A DNA stretch of 64,000 nt from Novosphingobium malaysiense (GTDB lineage: Bacteria; Pseudomonadota; Alphaproteobacteria; Sphingomonadales; Sphingomonadaceae): the NCBI RefSeq assembly GCF_000802225.1, contig NZ_JTDI01000003.1, positions 992,001 through 1,056,000 on the forward strand. Reading direction: 5' to 3'. The notes under the pieces were generated by a model. It saw only the letters and a list, made by a program, of their open reading frames with translations. It was not told where the DNA came from and searched no databases. Positions 16,561 through 25,325 of the stretch are shown here, piece after piece. A program made the position numbers and the translations under genes. The number at the start of each line of letters is the position of its first letter. The stretch's first letter is position 1.

Positions 16561-18012
16561 TCAGCCGAGCTTCCATTCCCAACCGAGCGGATCGCCGTCC
16601 ATCACCTCGACCCCACGCACCGCCAGTTCGTCGCGCAAGGCGTCCGAAGCGGCGAAGTCCTTGTCCGCGCGGGCCTGCTTGCGGCGTGCGAGCACGTCCT
16701 CGATCTCGGCCTCGGCGATCTCGGCGGCCTTCGGCCTGATGCGCAGGTCGGCGCGCGTCATGCCGAACAGGCGCAGCCCGAGCACGCCATCCATCAGCTC
16801 GACAGCAGCCCGCTTTGCGGTGGGATCGACCTTCTTGGCGGACAGCACGTCTTCCAGCGCGGTGAGCGCGACGGGCGTATTGAGATCCTCGCTCATGGCC
16901 TTGTCGAAGGCATCGAGCATGGGCGCCAACTTCTGATGGCAGGCCTCACCGGCCTCCACATCGGCCAGACGCTCGGCCGCCATAAGCATGCGCTTGAGGC
17001 GCGTGAGCGCTGCACCCAGCCCTTCCCAGCTGAATTCCAGCTCGCTGCGGTAATGCGCCTGCAGGCACATCATGCGGTAGGCGAGCGGGTGGTAGCCCTT
17101 GTCGATCAGCAGCTGCAGCCGCAGGAACTCGCCCGAGGACTTGCTCATCTTGCCCGAACGCTCGACGAGAAAGTTGTTGTGCATCCACACGCGCGCGCCC
17201 GAATTGGCGGGCACGTCGAGTCCGTTGGTGCAGCAGAACGCCTGATTCTGCGCGATCTCGTTGGGATGGTGGATTTCGCGGTGGTCGATGCCCCCGGTGT
17301 GGATGTCGAAGGGGAAGCCCAGCAGGTCGCCGGACATCACCGAGCATTCGAGGTGCCAGCCCGGCGCTCCCTTGCCCCAGGGCGAATCCCATTCCATCTG
17401 CCGCTTCTCGCCCGGCGGGGTCTTGCGCCAGATCGCGAAGTCGGCGGCGTTGCGCTTGCCCTCCACGGTTTCGATCCGGCCTTCGCCTTCCTCGGTCACC
17501 GCACGCGCCAGGCGGCCATAGTCGGCCACCGTCGAGACATCGAAATAGAGGCCGCTGTCGAGCTCGTAGCAGTGCTTATCGGCAATCGACTTCGCGAAGT
17601 CGATCATCTGCGGCACATAATCTGTAGCGATCGACCACTTGGCCGGCTCGCGAATGTTGAGTGCCTTGATGTCGGCCCAGTACGCCTCGGTATAGTGCCT
17701 GGCGATGTCCCAGATGGACTGCGCCCGCTCGGCCGCCATCTTCTCCATCTTGTCCTCGCCCGCGTCGGCATCGTCGGTGAGGTGACCGACGTCGGTGATG
17801 TTGATGACGTGGGTGAGCTTGTAGCCCTTGTAGCTCAGCGTGCGGCCCAGAACGTCTGCAAAGACATAAGCGCGCATGTTGCCGATGTGCGGGTAGTTGT
17901 AGACCGTCGGCCCGCAGGTGTAGACGCGCGCCTCGCCTTCATGAACGGGCTGGAACGGCTCGAGCTGGCGAGTGAGGCTGTTGAAGAGCGTGAGGGATTG
18001 CGCGTCGGTCAT
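16561..18012 (-). CDS. cysS: Cysteinyl-tRNA synthetase
   Basis: A 483-residue class I aminoacyl-tRNA synthetase. Zinc/active-site TCGPTVYNYPHIGN carries Cys33 and the HIGH-type motif HIGN (42-45). ECSVMSGDLLGFPFDIHTGG and HPNEIAQNQA hold the other zinc ligands. The KMSKS loop is GKMSKSSGEFLRL, a variant of the common KMSKSLGNF. The start is ATG at 18012; GTG two codons upstream is possible. It precedes the acetolactate synthase on the same strand by about 150 bp. Confidence 0.97.
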   Translation of the reverse strand: MTDAQSLTLFNSLTRQLEPFQPVHEGEARVYTCGPTVYNYPHIGNMRAYVFADVLGRTLSYKGYKLTHVINITDVGHLTDDADAGEDKMEKMAAERAQSIWDIARHYTEAYWADIKALNIREPAKWSIATDYVPQMIDFAKSIADKHCYELDSGLYFDVSTVADYGRLARAVTEEGEGRIETVEGKRNAADFAIWRKTPPGEKRQMEWDSPWGKGAPGWHLECSVMSGDLLGFPFDIHTGGIDHREIHHPNEIAQNQAFCCTNGLDVPANSGARVWMHNNFLVERSGKMSKSSGEFLRLQLLIDKGYHPLAYRMMCLQAHYRSELEFSWEGLGAALTRLKRMLMAAERLADVEAGEACHQKLAPMLDAFDKAMSEDLNTPVALTALEDVLSAKKVDPTAKRAAVELMDGVLGLRLFGMTRADLRIRPKAAEIAEAEIEDVLARRKQARADKDFAASDALRDELAVRGVEVMDGDPLGWEWKLG

Positions 18013-18045
18013 GGGCACGGGGCATTAGGCGGCGCGCCGTCCCAG

Positions 18046-18951
18046 TCAAGCGTGCGACACCATCAGGACCGCTACGCCGAGCGTGATCAGCATGAAACCG
18101 AACCATTCGCGGGCAGTAAGCCAGCGACCGGAGACGTACCGCGACATCACCGCGACAACCGGCATCTCTATCAAAGCCAGCGTGCGCACGTTCGCCGCCA
18201 GCGTAAGCGAGAACGAAATGAACCATCCCGCCGATGCCAAAGCACCAAGCGCGCCCGCCAGCACGCTCAGCCGCCATTCTCGCAGCGACCCGAAGAAACC
18301 GGAGGCATCCTTCACCACGAACCACACCGCCAGCGTCGCGGACTGGATCGCCAGCGAGACCACCAGCATCGTCAGGCTGCGCAGCATGAAACCGCCCTGC
18401 GGCACCAGATCGATCGACGCGCGAAAACAGATCGCGGTGAGGCCGAACAGCGCCCCACTGGCAACGCCCACGACCAGCGGCTTCCACTCCCTGAGCTTGG
18501 CCGCACTGTCTCCCATGCGCAGCGACGCCATGACCACACCGACGGTCACGATCAGCACGGCGACCCAGCCAAGCCACGACAGACGGTCGCCGATCATCAC
18601 GAAACCGAGGACAGCCACCGTCACCGGCTCGGTCTTGATGTAGGCATAGGCCACGCCGAAATCGCGCTTGGCCATCACCACCAGCATCAGCGCCGTGGCG
18701 ACGATCTGGGTAACCGACCCTGCAAACGACCACGCCAGCGCCTCGGTAGGGATCGACGGGATCGGGGCCGGGACAAAAGAGAGATAAGTTGCCAGCAGGA
18801 TCGCGGCGAACGGCAACCCGTAAACGAAGCGCACCTGCGTGCCGCCGACAGTGCCGATGCGGGCCGTCAGGCGCGATTGCACGGCGTTTCGCAGAACCTG
18901 CGCAAACGCAGCCATCAGTGTGAACGGCACCCAAAGAAGGGCGTGCGTCAC
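18046..18951 (-). CDS. EamA/DMT-family transporter
   Basis: A 301-residue inner-membrane protein with about ten hydrophobic helices arranged as two EamA repeats, typical of drug/metabolite transporters that export amino acids, nucleosides or metabolites. Features: LVVGVASGALFGLTAICFRAS and a C-terminal AREWFGFMLITLGVAVLMV. It starts at a GTG with GGGGACG upstream. The substrate is unknown. It lies 33 bp upstream of cysS on the same strand and may share a transcript. Confidence 0.88.
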   Translation of the reverse strand: MTHALLWVPFTLMAAFAQVLRNAVQSRLTARIGTVGGTQVRFVYGLPFAAILLATYLSFVPAPIPSIPTEALAWSFAGSVTQIVATALMLVVMAKRDFGVAYAYIKTEPVTVAVLGFVMIGDRLSWLGWVAVLIVTVGVVMASLRMGDSAAKLREWKPLVVGVASGALFGLTAICFRASIDLVPQGGFMLRSLTMLVVSLAIQSATLAVWFVVKDASGFFGSLREWRLSVLAGALGALASAGWFISFSLTLAANVRTLALIEMPVVAVMSRYVSGRWLTAREWFGFMLITLGVAVLMVSHA

Positions 18952-19005
18952 GACCGTCCCCCGGAATTGGCGAAAGACGCGCCGCGCTGAACTTCCAATC
19001 TCAAC

Positions 19006-19665
19006 TCAGAACCCGAGAAGACGCACCTGATCATCAAGCGGCACCCTCTCACGCTCGAAATTGTTCACCGGCGCGTCGGGATCGCGGTAACCAATGGCCA
19101 GGCCGCAGAACAGCAGCGTATCGTCGGACAGGCCGAGGTGCGCCTTGATGGTCCGCCCATAAACGCCCATCCATTCCTGTGGACAGGAATCGAGCCCTTC
19201 GCCGCGCAGCAGCAGCATGATCGTCTGCAGCCACATGCCAACATCGGACCACTGCGGCTCCTTCATCAACTTGGGGAAATGGCTCAGCAACAGCACCGGC
19301 GCGCCGAACGAAGTCAGGTTCTGCTGCGAGAACAGGTTACGCTGATCGACATCCTCCCGCCCGATAGTCATCGCGCCGTACATCTGCGCACCGAGCGTGC
19401 TCAGGCGCTGCTTGTACTTGTCCACCTGACCGGGCGCCGAGAAATCGTATTCGAGCGGATCGTCCGGCTTGCTGGCGAGCAGAACGTCCTGCAGCGCCTT
19501 GAGCGGTGCGCCGGTGAGGACTGTCGCTTCCCAGGGCTGGTAGTTGCAGCCCGAAGGTGCCATCCGCGCCGCTTCCAGCACGCTGAGCAGGGTTTCCGTT
19601 TCGACAGGCTGTTCGGTGAACGCCCTGATCGAGCGTCGGGTGGCAACAGCTTCGGCAACGTCCAT
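19006..19665 (-). CDS. Nitroreductase family oxidoreductase
   Basis: A 219-residue FMN-dependent NAD(P)H oxidoreductase fold. The N-terminal TRRSIRAFTEQPV carries the FMN-phosphate-binding Arg-Arg-Ser, GCNYQPWE lines the FMN site, and the C-terminal LLFCGLAIGYRDPDAPVNNF with FERERVPLDD is typical of the group. AAGGA lies at 7 nt from the ATG at 19665, favouring it over the ATG two codons upstream. The physiological substrate (nitroaromatics, quinones, enones) cannot be told from sequence. It is not BluB. It lies 41 bp upstream of cobT. Confidence 0.9.
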   Translation of the reverse strand: MDVAEAVATRRSIRAFTEQPVETETLLSVLEAARMAPSGCNYQPWEATVLTGAPLKALQDVLLASKPDDPLEYDFSAPGQVDKYKQRLSTLGAQMYGAMTIGREDVDQRNLFSQQNLTSFGAPVLLLSHFPKLMKEPQWSDVGMWLQTIMLLLRGEGLDSCPQEWMGVYGRTIKAHLGLSDDTLLFCGLAIGYRDPDAPVNNFERERVPLDDQVRLLGF

Positions 19666-19706
19666 CGGCATTTCCTTGCAATTCGGCGGATCATCCGGCT
19701 AGGTGG

Positions 19707-21521
19707 TCATTCTTCCTCGAACAGCCCGGCGAGCTGCTCGATCATCGTTCCGCCAAGCTGTTCGGCATCCATGATCGTCACGGCGCGGCGATAGTAGCGG
19801 GTCACGTCGTGGCCTATGCCGATGGCCACCAGTTGCACCGGGCTCCTGGCCTCGATCCATTCGATCACCTTGCGCAAGTGCGCTTCAAGGTATCCGGCGG
19901 AATTCACCGACAGGGTCGAATCGTCGACCGGAGCGCCGTCGGAGATCACCATCAGGATGCGACGGTCCTCCGGCCGCGCGAGCAGGCGCTGGTGCGCCCA
20001 GAGCAGCGCCTCGCCGTCGATGTTTTCCTTGAGTAGCCCCTCGCGCATCATCAGGCCGAGGTTCTTGCGCGCGCGGCGCCAGGGCTCGTCTGCCTGCTTG
20101 TAGATGATGTGGCGCAAGTCGTTGAGACGGCCCGGGTGCGGCGGCTTGCCGGCGGTAAGCCAGGCATCGCGGCTGAGGCCGCCCTTCCAGTTGCGCGTGG
20201 TAAACCCGAGAATCTCGACCTTGACGCCGCAACGCTCGAGCGTGCGCGCCAGCACATCGGCGCTGATCGCGGCAATCGAGATCGGCCGCCCGCGCATCGA
20301 CCCCGAATTGTCGAGCAGCAGGGTCACGACCGTATCCTTGAACTCGACGTCGCGCTCGATCTTGTAGGATAGCGACTGGCCCGGCGAGACGACCACGCGC
20401 GCCAGCCGCGCGGCATCGAGCAGGCCTTCTTCCTGGTCGAAGTCCCACGACCGGCTCTGCTGCGCCATCAGCCGGCGCTGCAGACGATTGGCGAGCCGCG
20501 TCACAACGCCTTGCAAGCCCTTGAGCTGCGCATCGAGATAGGCGCGCAGCCGCGTCAGTTCCTCATCGTCGCACAGTTCAGCAGCGGCAACGATCTCGTC
20601 GTAGGCGTCGGTGAAGACCTTGTAGTCGAAACCTTCGGGAATTTCGGTCCAGGGCCGGTTCGGGCGTACGGGCATCATGCCCTCTTCGCCCTCGTCGCCT
20701 TCCTGGCCTTCCTCCATTTCGTCGGAAGCTTCGCCCTCGCTCTCGCTTTCGCCCTCGTTCTCGCCCTGCGAGGGTTCGGCGGCCATTTCCGAGGGCTGTT
20801 GCTCCTCGCCTGATTCGTCGCCCTCCTGGTCCTCTTCGGTTTCCTCGTCGCCGTCCTGATCGTCTGGCTCTTCGGGCGGCTGTTCGATGTCTTCGGGGCG
20901 CGTCAGTTCGAGGTGCTGGAGCATGTCCAGCGACAGAGTCTGGAAAGCGTCCTGATCCTGGATCGACTGGGCCAGCGCGTCGAAATCGCCGCCCGCCTTC
21001 TCCTCGATCCACGAGCGGACCATGTCGACGCCGGCCCGCGCCGCTTCGGGGATCGGCTGGCCAGTCAGCTTCTCGCGCAGCATCAGCGCCAATGCGGATT
21101 GCACCGGAACCTGATCGGGGGTTTCCGCCCGCATGATCGGATCGGAAGCCATGCGCGCCATCAGCGACGCATCGAGGTTCTCGCGCATGCCGGGATAGGC
21201 ATTGGACCCCAGCGCCTCGTAACGCACGGCTTCCACGGCGTCGTAGCAGGCGCGGGCCGAGGGCTCGGACGGCGCATTGCGCATGTGCAGCTTGTCGTTG
21301 TGGTGCCGCATCTTCAGCGCGAAGCTGTCGGCATAGCCCCTTGCCTGCATCGCCGCCCCGCGCGGAAGGCTCCTGCCCGGCATCGGCAGGCGGAACGTGC
21401 CGCCGCTCGCGCTGGGCGCATCGGCCGTCCAGTTGACCTCGATCTCCTTCTCGTGCGCGATGGCCCGGCTGGTGCCGGCGAGAACGGACTTGAAGCGGTC
21501 TGAAGGGGATTCGTCTGACAT
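19707..21521 (-). CDS. cobT: Cobaltochelatase CobT-like subunit
   Basis: A 604-residue protein resembling CobT, which with the AAA+ protein CobS and with CobN inserts cobalt into the corrin ring. N-terminal domain about 1-210; a highly acidic linker about 210-285 made almost wholly of Glu, Asp, Gln, Ser and Gly; and a C-terminal von Willebrand A domain with the MIDAS motif [11 protein letters not shown] and a later [11 protein letters not shown]. No cobS, cobN or other cobalamin genes lie in the window, so cobalt insertion is not assured. The ATG at 21521 is taken; a TTG two codons upstream is possible. Confidence 0.87.
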   Translation of the reverse strand: MSDESPSDRFKSVLAGTSRAIAHEKEIEVNWTADAPSASGGTFRLPMPGRSLPRGAAMQARGYADSFALKMRHHNDKLHMRNAPSEPSARACYDAVEAVRYEALGSNAYPGMRENLDASLMARMASDPIMRAETPDQVPVQSALALMLREKLTGQPIPEAARAGVDMVRSWIEEKAGGDFDALAQSIQDQDAFQTLSLDMLQHLELTRPEDIEQPPEEPDDQDGDEETEEDQEGDESGEEQQPSEMAAEPSQGENEGESESEGEASDEMEEGQEGDEGEEGMMPVRPNRPWTEIPEGFDYKVFTDAYDEIVAAAELCDDEELTRLRAYLDAQLKGLQGVVTRLANRLQRRLMAQQSRSWDFDQEEGLLDAARLARVVVSPGQSLSYKIERDVEFKDTVVTLLLDNSGSMRGRPISIAAISADVLARTLERCGVKVEILGFTTRNWKGGLSRDAWLTAGKPPHPGRLNDLRHIIYKQADEPWRRARKNLGLMMREGLLKENIDGEALLWAHQRLLARPEDRRILMVISDGAPVDDSTLSVNSAGYLEAHLRKVIEWIEARSPVQLVAIGIGHDVTRYYRRAVTIMDAEQLGGTMIEQLAGLFEEE

Positions 21522-21588
21522 TGCCAATTTGCCTAGCGCATCAGTGTGGGCGGCTCAAATGGACGATGCGCCAGTATTCGCAATAGGA

Positions 21589-21662
21589 CTTCGACAAGCT
21601 CAGCCCGAGCGGTTTTGGAAGGGTATGTATCCCTACCTCCGCTCATCCTGAGCCTGTCGAAG
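21589..21662. repeat. REP-like palindromic element
   Basis: A 24-nt arm at 21589-21612 (CTTCGACAAGCTCAGC...) pairs with 21639-21662 (CCGCTCATCCTGAGCCTGTC...), 20 of 24 positions complementary, with a 26-base loop. It lies in the 156-bp gap between cobT and the transaldolase gene. A related unit occurs at 60477-60541. Such dispersed palindromes are, as I recall, abundant in sphingomonads. Confidence 0.75.
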
Positions 21663-21677
21663 GATGTCGGCGCGATC

Positions 21678-22328
21678 TCAGATCGACTGGCCAGTCTTCG
21701 CCCAGTCTGCAAGGAAGCCTTCGATGCCCTTTTCAGTCAGCACGTGCTTGAACAGGCCCTTGATGACGGCCGGTGGCGCCGTCATCACATCGGCACCGAT
21801 CCTGGCGGCTTCGAGCACGTGCATGCCGTGGCGGATGGATGCGGCGAGGATTTCGGTTTCGAAGGCGTAGTTGTCGTAGATCAGGCGGATGTCGCGGATC
21901 AGGTCCATGCCATCGAAGCCATTGTCGTCATGGCGACCGATGAACGGCGAGATGAACGTCGCGCCGGCCTTGGCAGCGAGCAGCGCCTGATTGGCCGAGA
22001 AGCACAGCGTGACGTTGACCATCGTGCCGTCGCCGGTGAGCTTCTTGCAGGTCTTGAGGCCATCGACCGTCAGCGGCACCTTGATGCACACGTTGTCGGC
22101 AATCTTGCGCAGCACTTCGGCCTCGCGCATCATCCCGGCATGGTCCAGCGCGACGACTTCGGCGCTGACCGGGCCGTGCACGATGCCGCAGATTTCCTTG
22201 GTGACTTCCATGAAATCACGGCCGGACTTGGCGATCAGCGAGGGGTTGGTGGTGACGCCATCGAGCAGACCGGTATCGGCAAGCTCCTTGATGTCGGCGA
22301 TTTCGGCGGTGTCGACGAAGAATTTCAT
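21678..22328 (-). CDS. Transaldolase / fructose-6-phosphate aldolase-type
   Basis: A 216-residue class I aldolase of the short transaldolase (TalC/Fsa) subfamily. [10 protein letters not shown] at the N-terminus and GVTTNPSLI are family marks; the Schiff-base lysine is Lys83 in [10 protein letters not shown]. It transfers dihydroxyacetone units in the non-oxidative pentose phosphate pathway, or cleaves fructose-6-phosphate. The two activities cannot be separated here without a closer alignment. The length matches the ~220-residue subfamily, not the ~320-residue TalB type. Good start at ATG 22328. Confidence 0.93.
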   Translation of the reverse strand: MKFFVDTAEIADIKELADTGLLDGVTTNPSLIAKSGRDFMEVTKEICGIVHGPVSAEVVALDHAGMMREAEVLRKIADNVCIKVPLTVDGLKTCKKLTGDGTMVNVTLCFSANQALLAAKAGATFISPFIGRHDDNGFDGMDLIRDIRLIYDNYAFETEILAASIRHGMHVLEAARIGADVMTAPPAVIKGLFKHVLTEKGIEGFLADWAKTGQSI

Positions 22329-22386
22329 GGTGCGATCCTGAAGTGACGAGTCTCCGGCGCGCTATAGGGAAGCGGGCCCGGCGCGG

Positions 22387-23076
22387 CTAGAACCCTTTCA
22401 GTCCGGCAATCAGCACGGGGTCGTTGGTCGAGGCCGGATCCTCGCGGATGGCCGCTTCGCTGGCGCCGATCTCGTACCAGATGGCGTTGTCCGCATCGAG
22501 CGCAAGGGCATGCGCGGCATCGCTGACGTTTACTCCGGAAAGTGCGGAAATGGCCTGGTTGAGGATCGGGTTGTCGGCAAGGCGCATGGCCTTGTCGAGT
22601 TCGGGAATCATCGCGTTGACCAGTGCCGAACCCATGGCCTGACGCAGGAAAGTGGTTGCCGCAGTCTTGCCGCCCCGGATCAGCGCCAGCGCATCCCTGA
22701 TGGATATGGTGCGGACCGCTTCAGCCACGACAGGCGCGGCCTTGCGGGCGCCATCCTCGGCAAGATTGTTGAGTTCGTGCTGCAGCTTCTCGCGGAAGGC
22801 CGGCGACCTCAGTACGGCCCCGGCGAGCGTGCCGGGCTTGCCGAAGAGGACCGGCAGGTCGATGCGGGCAACGGCGCTGTCCCAGAAGCCATCCGGCTCG
22901 GTCAGCCGTGCAAAGGCGCGCTGGGTGGAATGGCGAAGCAGCCGCTGCACAACTTCAACGTAGCTCATCTTCTCGATGGAGGCACAGCCGGACACGGCCA
23001 GTGCTCCCGATGCGAAAAGTCCGGCCAGCAGCGCGCGGCGCCCCAGTGCAAATTCATCCGATCCCCAGTCTTGCAT
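22387..23076 (-). CDS. DUF4197 lipoprotein
   Basis: A 229-residue envelope protein I take for the DUF4197 family (function unknown). The N-terminus has a twin-arginine-like GRRALLAG followed by a hydrophobic stretch and a lipobox AVSGC, suggesting a lipoprotein possibly exported by the Tat route. The mature part is helical, with SPAFREKLQHELNNLAEDGARKAAP and a C-terminal YEIGASEAAIREDPA. The ATG at 23076 is decided by AAGGAGGTG just upstream. Divergent from priA; only 48 bp separate the two starts. Confidence 0.85.
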   Translation of the reverse strand: MQDWGSDEFALGRRALLAGLFASGALAVSGCASIEKMSYVEVVQRLLRHSTQRAFARLTEPDGFWDSAVARIDLPVLFGKPGTLAGAVLRSPAFREKLQHELNNLAEDGARKAAPVVAEAVRTISIRDALALIRGGKTAATTFLRQAMGSALVNAMIPELDKAMRLADNPILNQAISALSGVNVSDAAHALALDADNAIWYEIGASEAAIREDPASTNDPVLIAGLKGF

Positions 23077-23124
23077 GCACACCTCCTTCACCTCCGGAGC
23101 GACCGATGCCTATATGCAAGGCCG

Positions 23125-25290
23125 ATGGAACGCGTCCGACTCCTTGTTTTCAATGCCGCACTGGGCGTTCTCGACTACCGTGTACCGCAGGGAATGACGG
23201 TCGAATACGGCTCGGTCGTCGTCGCCCCGCTGGGGCCGCGCCAAGTGCTGGGCATTGTCTGGGAAGCGGAACGCCTGAATGCGCAGGATGTGCCCGCATC
23301 CAAATTGCGGCCGCTGCTGGAAGTGCTGCCCGTGCCGCCGCTGCCGGCGCAGCTTCGGCGGCTGATCGAATGGACGGCGGACTATTACTGCGCTCCGCTG
23401 TCGTCGGTCGCGCGCATGGCGCTCGGCAGCACGGCGGCGCTGCGCGGCGGCGGGACAACCACCGAATACCGCCTGACGGGGGAGGAACCCAAGCGGATGA
23501 CGCCGCAGCGCGCCGCGGCGCTCGACGCGCTGCAGGGCGAACAGGGCTCGATCCGCGAACTGGCCGAATTGGCGAGCGTATCCGAAGGCGTGCTGCGCGG
23601 TATGGTCGGTGCGGGGCTGCTGGAGCCGGTGACTGTCGATCTCGACCGCCCCTACCCCCCTGCCCGCCCCGACTTCGCCGTACCCAAGCTCAGCGAGGCG
23701 CAGAAGGAAGCAGCCGATACGTTCGTGGCGGCGGTCAAGGATCATGCCTTCGCGCCCTTCCTGCTCGATGGTGTGACAGGTTCCGGCAAGACCGAGTGTT
23801 ATTTCGAGGCCGTGGCCGAAGCCTTGCGCCTGGGCCGGCAAGTGCTCGTCCTGCTGCCCGAGATCGCGCTGACCGAAAACTTCCTGCGCCGCTTCGAGCA
23901 GCGCTTCGGCGTCGCGCCGATCCTGTGGCACTCCTCGGTCAAGTCCAGCGAGCGGCGGCGAGCCTGGCGCGCCATCGTGCATGGCGAGGCGCAAGTCGTC
24001 GTCGGCGCGCGCTCGGCGCTGTTCCTGCCTTACGCCAGCCTCGGCCTCATCGTGGTGGACGAGGCGCACGAAGTCTCGTTCAAGCAGGACGACGGCGTGC
24101 GCTACAATGCGCGCGACGTCGCCGTGATCCGCGCCAAGTTCGAAGCGATTCCGGTGATTCTCGCCAGCGCCACGCCTGCGCTCGAATCGATGCAGCTCGC
24201 CGAGGCCGGGGTCTATCGCAAGATCGAACTGCCCGACCGTTTCGGCGGGGCCATGCTGCCCGAGATCGAGATCATCGACTTGCGCAAGGAAGTGCCCGAG
24301 CGCGGCCGCTGGCTGGCGCCCCGGCTCGTCGAGGAAATGAAGGACCGGCTGGCGCGCGGCGAACAGTCGCTGCTGTTCCTCAACCGGCGAGGCTATGCGC
24401 CGCTGACGCTGTGCCGCCATTGCGGCTACCGCTTCCAGTGCCCCAATTGCACCGCGTGGCTGGTGGAACACCGCTTCTCACAGCGCCTCGCCTGCCACCA
24501 CTGCGGCCACGAAGTGCCCGTGCCCGATGCCTGCCCCGAATGCGGCACGGCAGACTGCCTCGTCGCCTGCGGGCCGGGGGTGGAGCGCATTGCCGATGAA
24601 GTGGCCGAAATCCTGCCCGAGGCGCGGACGGCACTTGTCACCTCGGACACGATGAACACCCCGGAAGCGATCGGCGAATTCGTCGCCAAGGCCGAGGGCG
24701 GGGCCATCGACGTGATCATCGGCACGCAGCTCGTCACCAAGGGCTACCACTTCCCCGAACTGACGCTTGTCGGCGTCGTCGATGCCGATCTCGGGCTGGA
24801 AGGCGGCGACTTGCGCGCGGCGGAGCGGACCTACCAGCAGGTCGCACAGGTTGCCGGCCGTGCAGGGCGCGGCGAGAAGCCGGGCGAAGTTCTGATCCAG
24901 ACGCGCCATCCCGAAGCCGCCGTCATCGCCGCGCTGGCCAACGGCGACCGCGATGCCTTCTACGCCGCCGAAACCGAATCGCGCCGCGAAGCCGGGGCCC
25001 CACCGTTCGGGCGCTGGGCCGCGATTATCGTCAGCTCGGAGGATCAGGCAGAGGCGCTTTCCGCTGCCCGCGCCATCGGTGGCACCGCGCCGAACCTGCC
25101 GGACATGCTGGTTCTCGGCCCCGCCCCTGCCCCGCTCTCGCTGCTGCGCGGACGCCACCGCTTCCGTCTGCTGATCAATGCGCGTCGCTCCGCAGAATTG
25201 CAGAAGGCCCTGCGCGACTGGCTGGAGCCGCTGCAATTCCCGCGCGGCGTGCGCGTCAGCATCGATATCGATCCCTATAGCTTCGTGTAA
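23125..25290 (+). CDS. priA: Primosomal protein N' (replication restart helicase)
   Basis: A 721-residue SF2 helicase that recognises stalled forks and reloads the replisome. The N-terminal 3' DNA-binding domain (MERVRLLVFNAALGVLDYRVP) is followed by Walker A GVTGSGKTE (about 216-224), DEAH (about 311-314), and the zinc-binding insertion with cysteines in LCRHCGYRFQCPNCTAW, ACHHCG and CPECG (about 430-475). Helicase motifs ending RAGRGEKPGEVLIQT follow. The start is ATG at 23125; the frame stays open upstream but only by chance. Confidence 0.96.
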   Translation: MERVRLLVFNAALGVLDYRVPQGMTVEYGSVVVAPLGPRQVLGIVWEAERLNAQDVPASKLRPLLEVLPVPPLPAQLRRLIEWTADYYCAPLSSVARMALGSTAALRGGGTTTEYRLTGEEPKRMTPQRAAALDALQGEQGSIRELAELASVSEGVLRGMVGAGLLEPVTVDLDRPYPPARPDFAVPKLSEAQKEAADTFVAAVKDHAFAPFLLDGVTGSGKTECYFEAVAEALRLGRQVLVLLPEIALTENFLRRFEQRFGVAPILWHSSVKSSERRRAWRAIVHGEAQVVVGARSALFLPYASLGLIVVDEAHEVSFKQDDGVRYNARDVAVIRAKFEAIPVILASATPALESMQLAEAGVYRKIELPDRFGGAMLPEIEIIDLRKEVPERGRWLAPRLVEEMKDRLARGEQSLLFLNRRGYAPLTLCRHCGYRFQCPNCTAWLVEHRFSQRLACHHCGHEVPVPDACPECGTADCLVACGPGVERIADEVAEILPEARTALVTSDTMNTPEAIGEFVAKAEGGAIDVIIGTQLVTKGYHFPELTLVGVVDADLGLEGGDLRAAERTYQQVAQVAGRAGRGEKPGEVLIQTRHPEAAVIAALANGDRDAFYAAETESRREAGAPPFGRWAAIIVSSEDQAEALSAARAIGGTAPNLPDMLVLGPAPAPLSLLRGRHRFRLLINARRSAELQKALRDWLEPLQFPRGVRVSIDIDPYSFV

Positions 25291-25325
25291 CGGCACAAAG
25301 CGCGCGCTGACCGGTTAGGCTTCCC

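Noticed and set aside
16525..18990. Very long plus-strand open frame (over 800 codons) opposite cysS and the DMT transporter
   Set aside because: It lies entirely antisense to two well-recognised genes, is rich in Arg/His/Gly as expected for GC-rich shadow frames, and shows no known domain.
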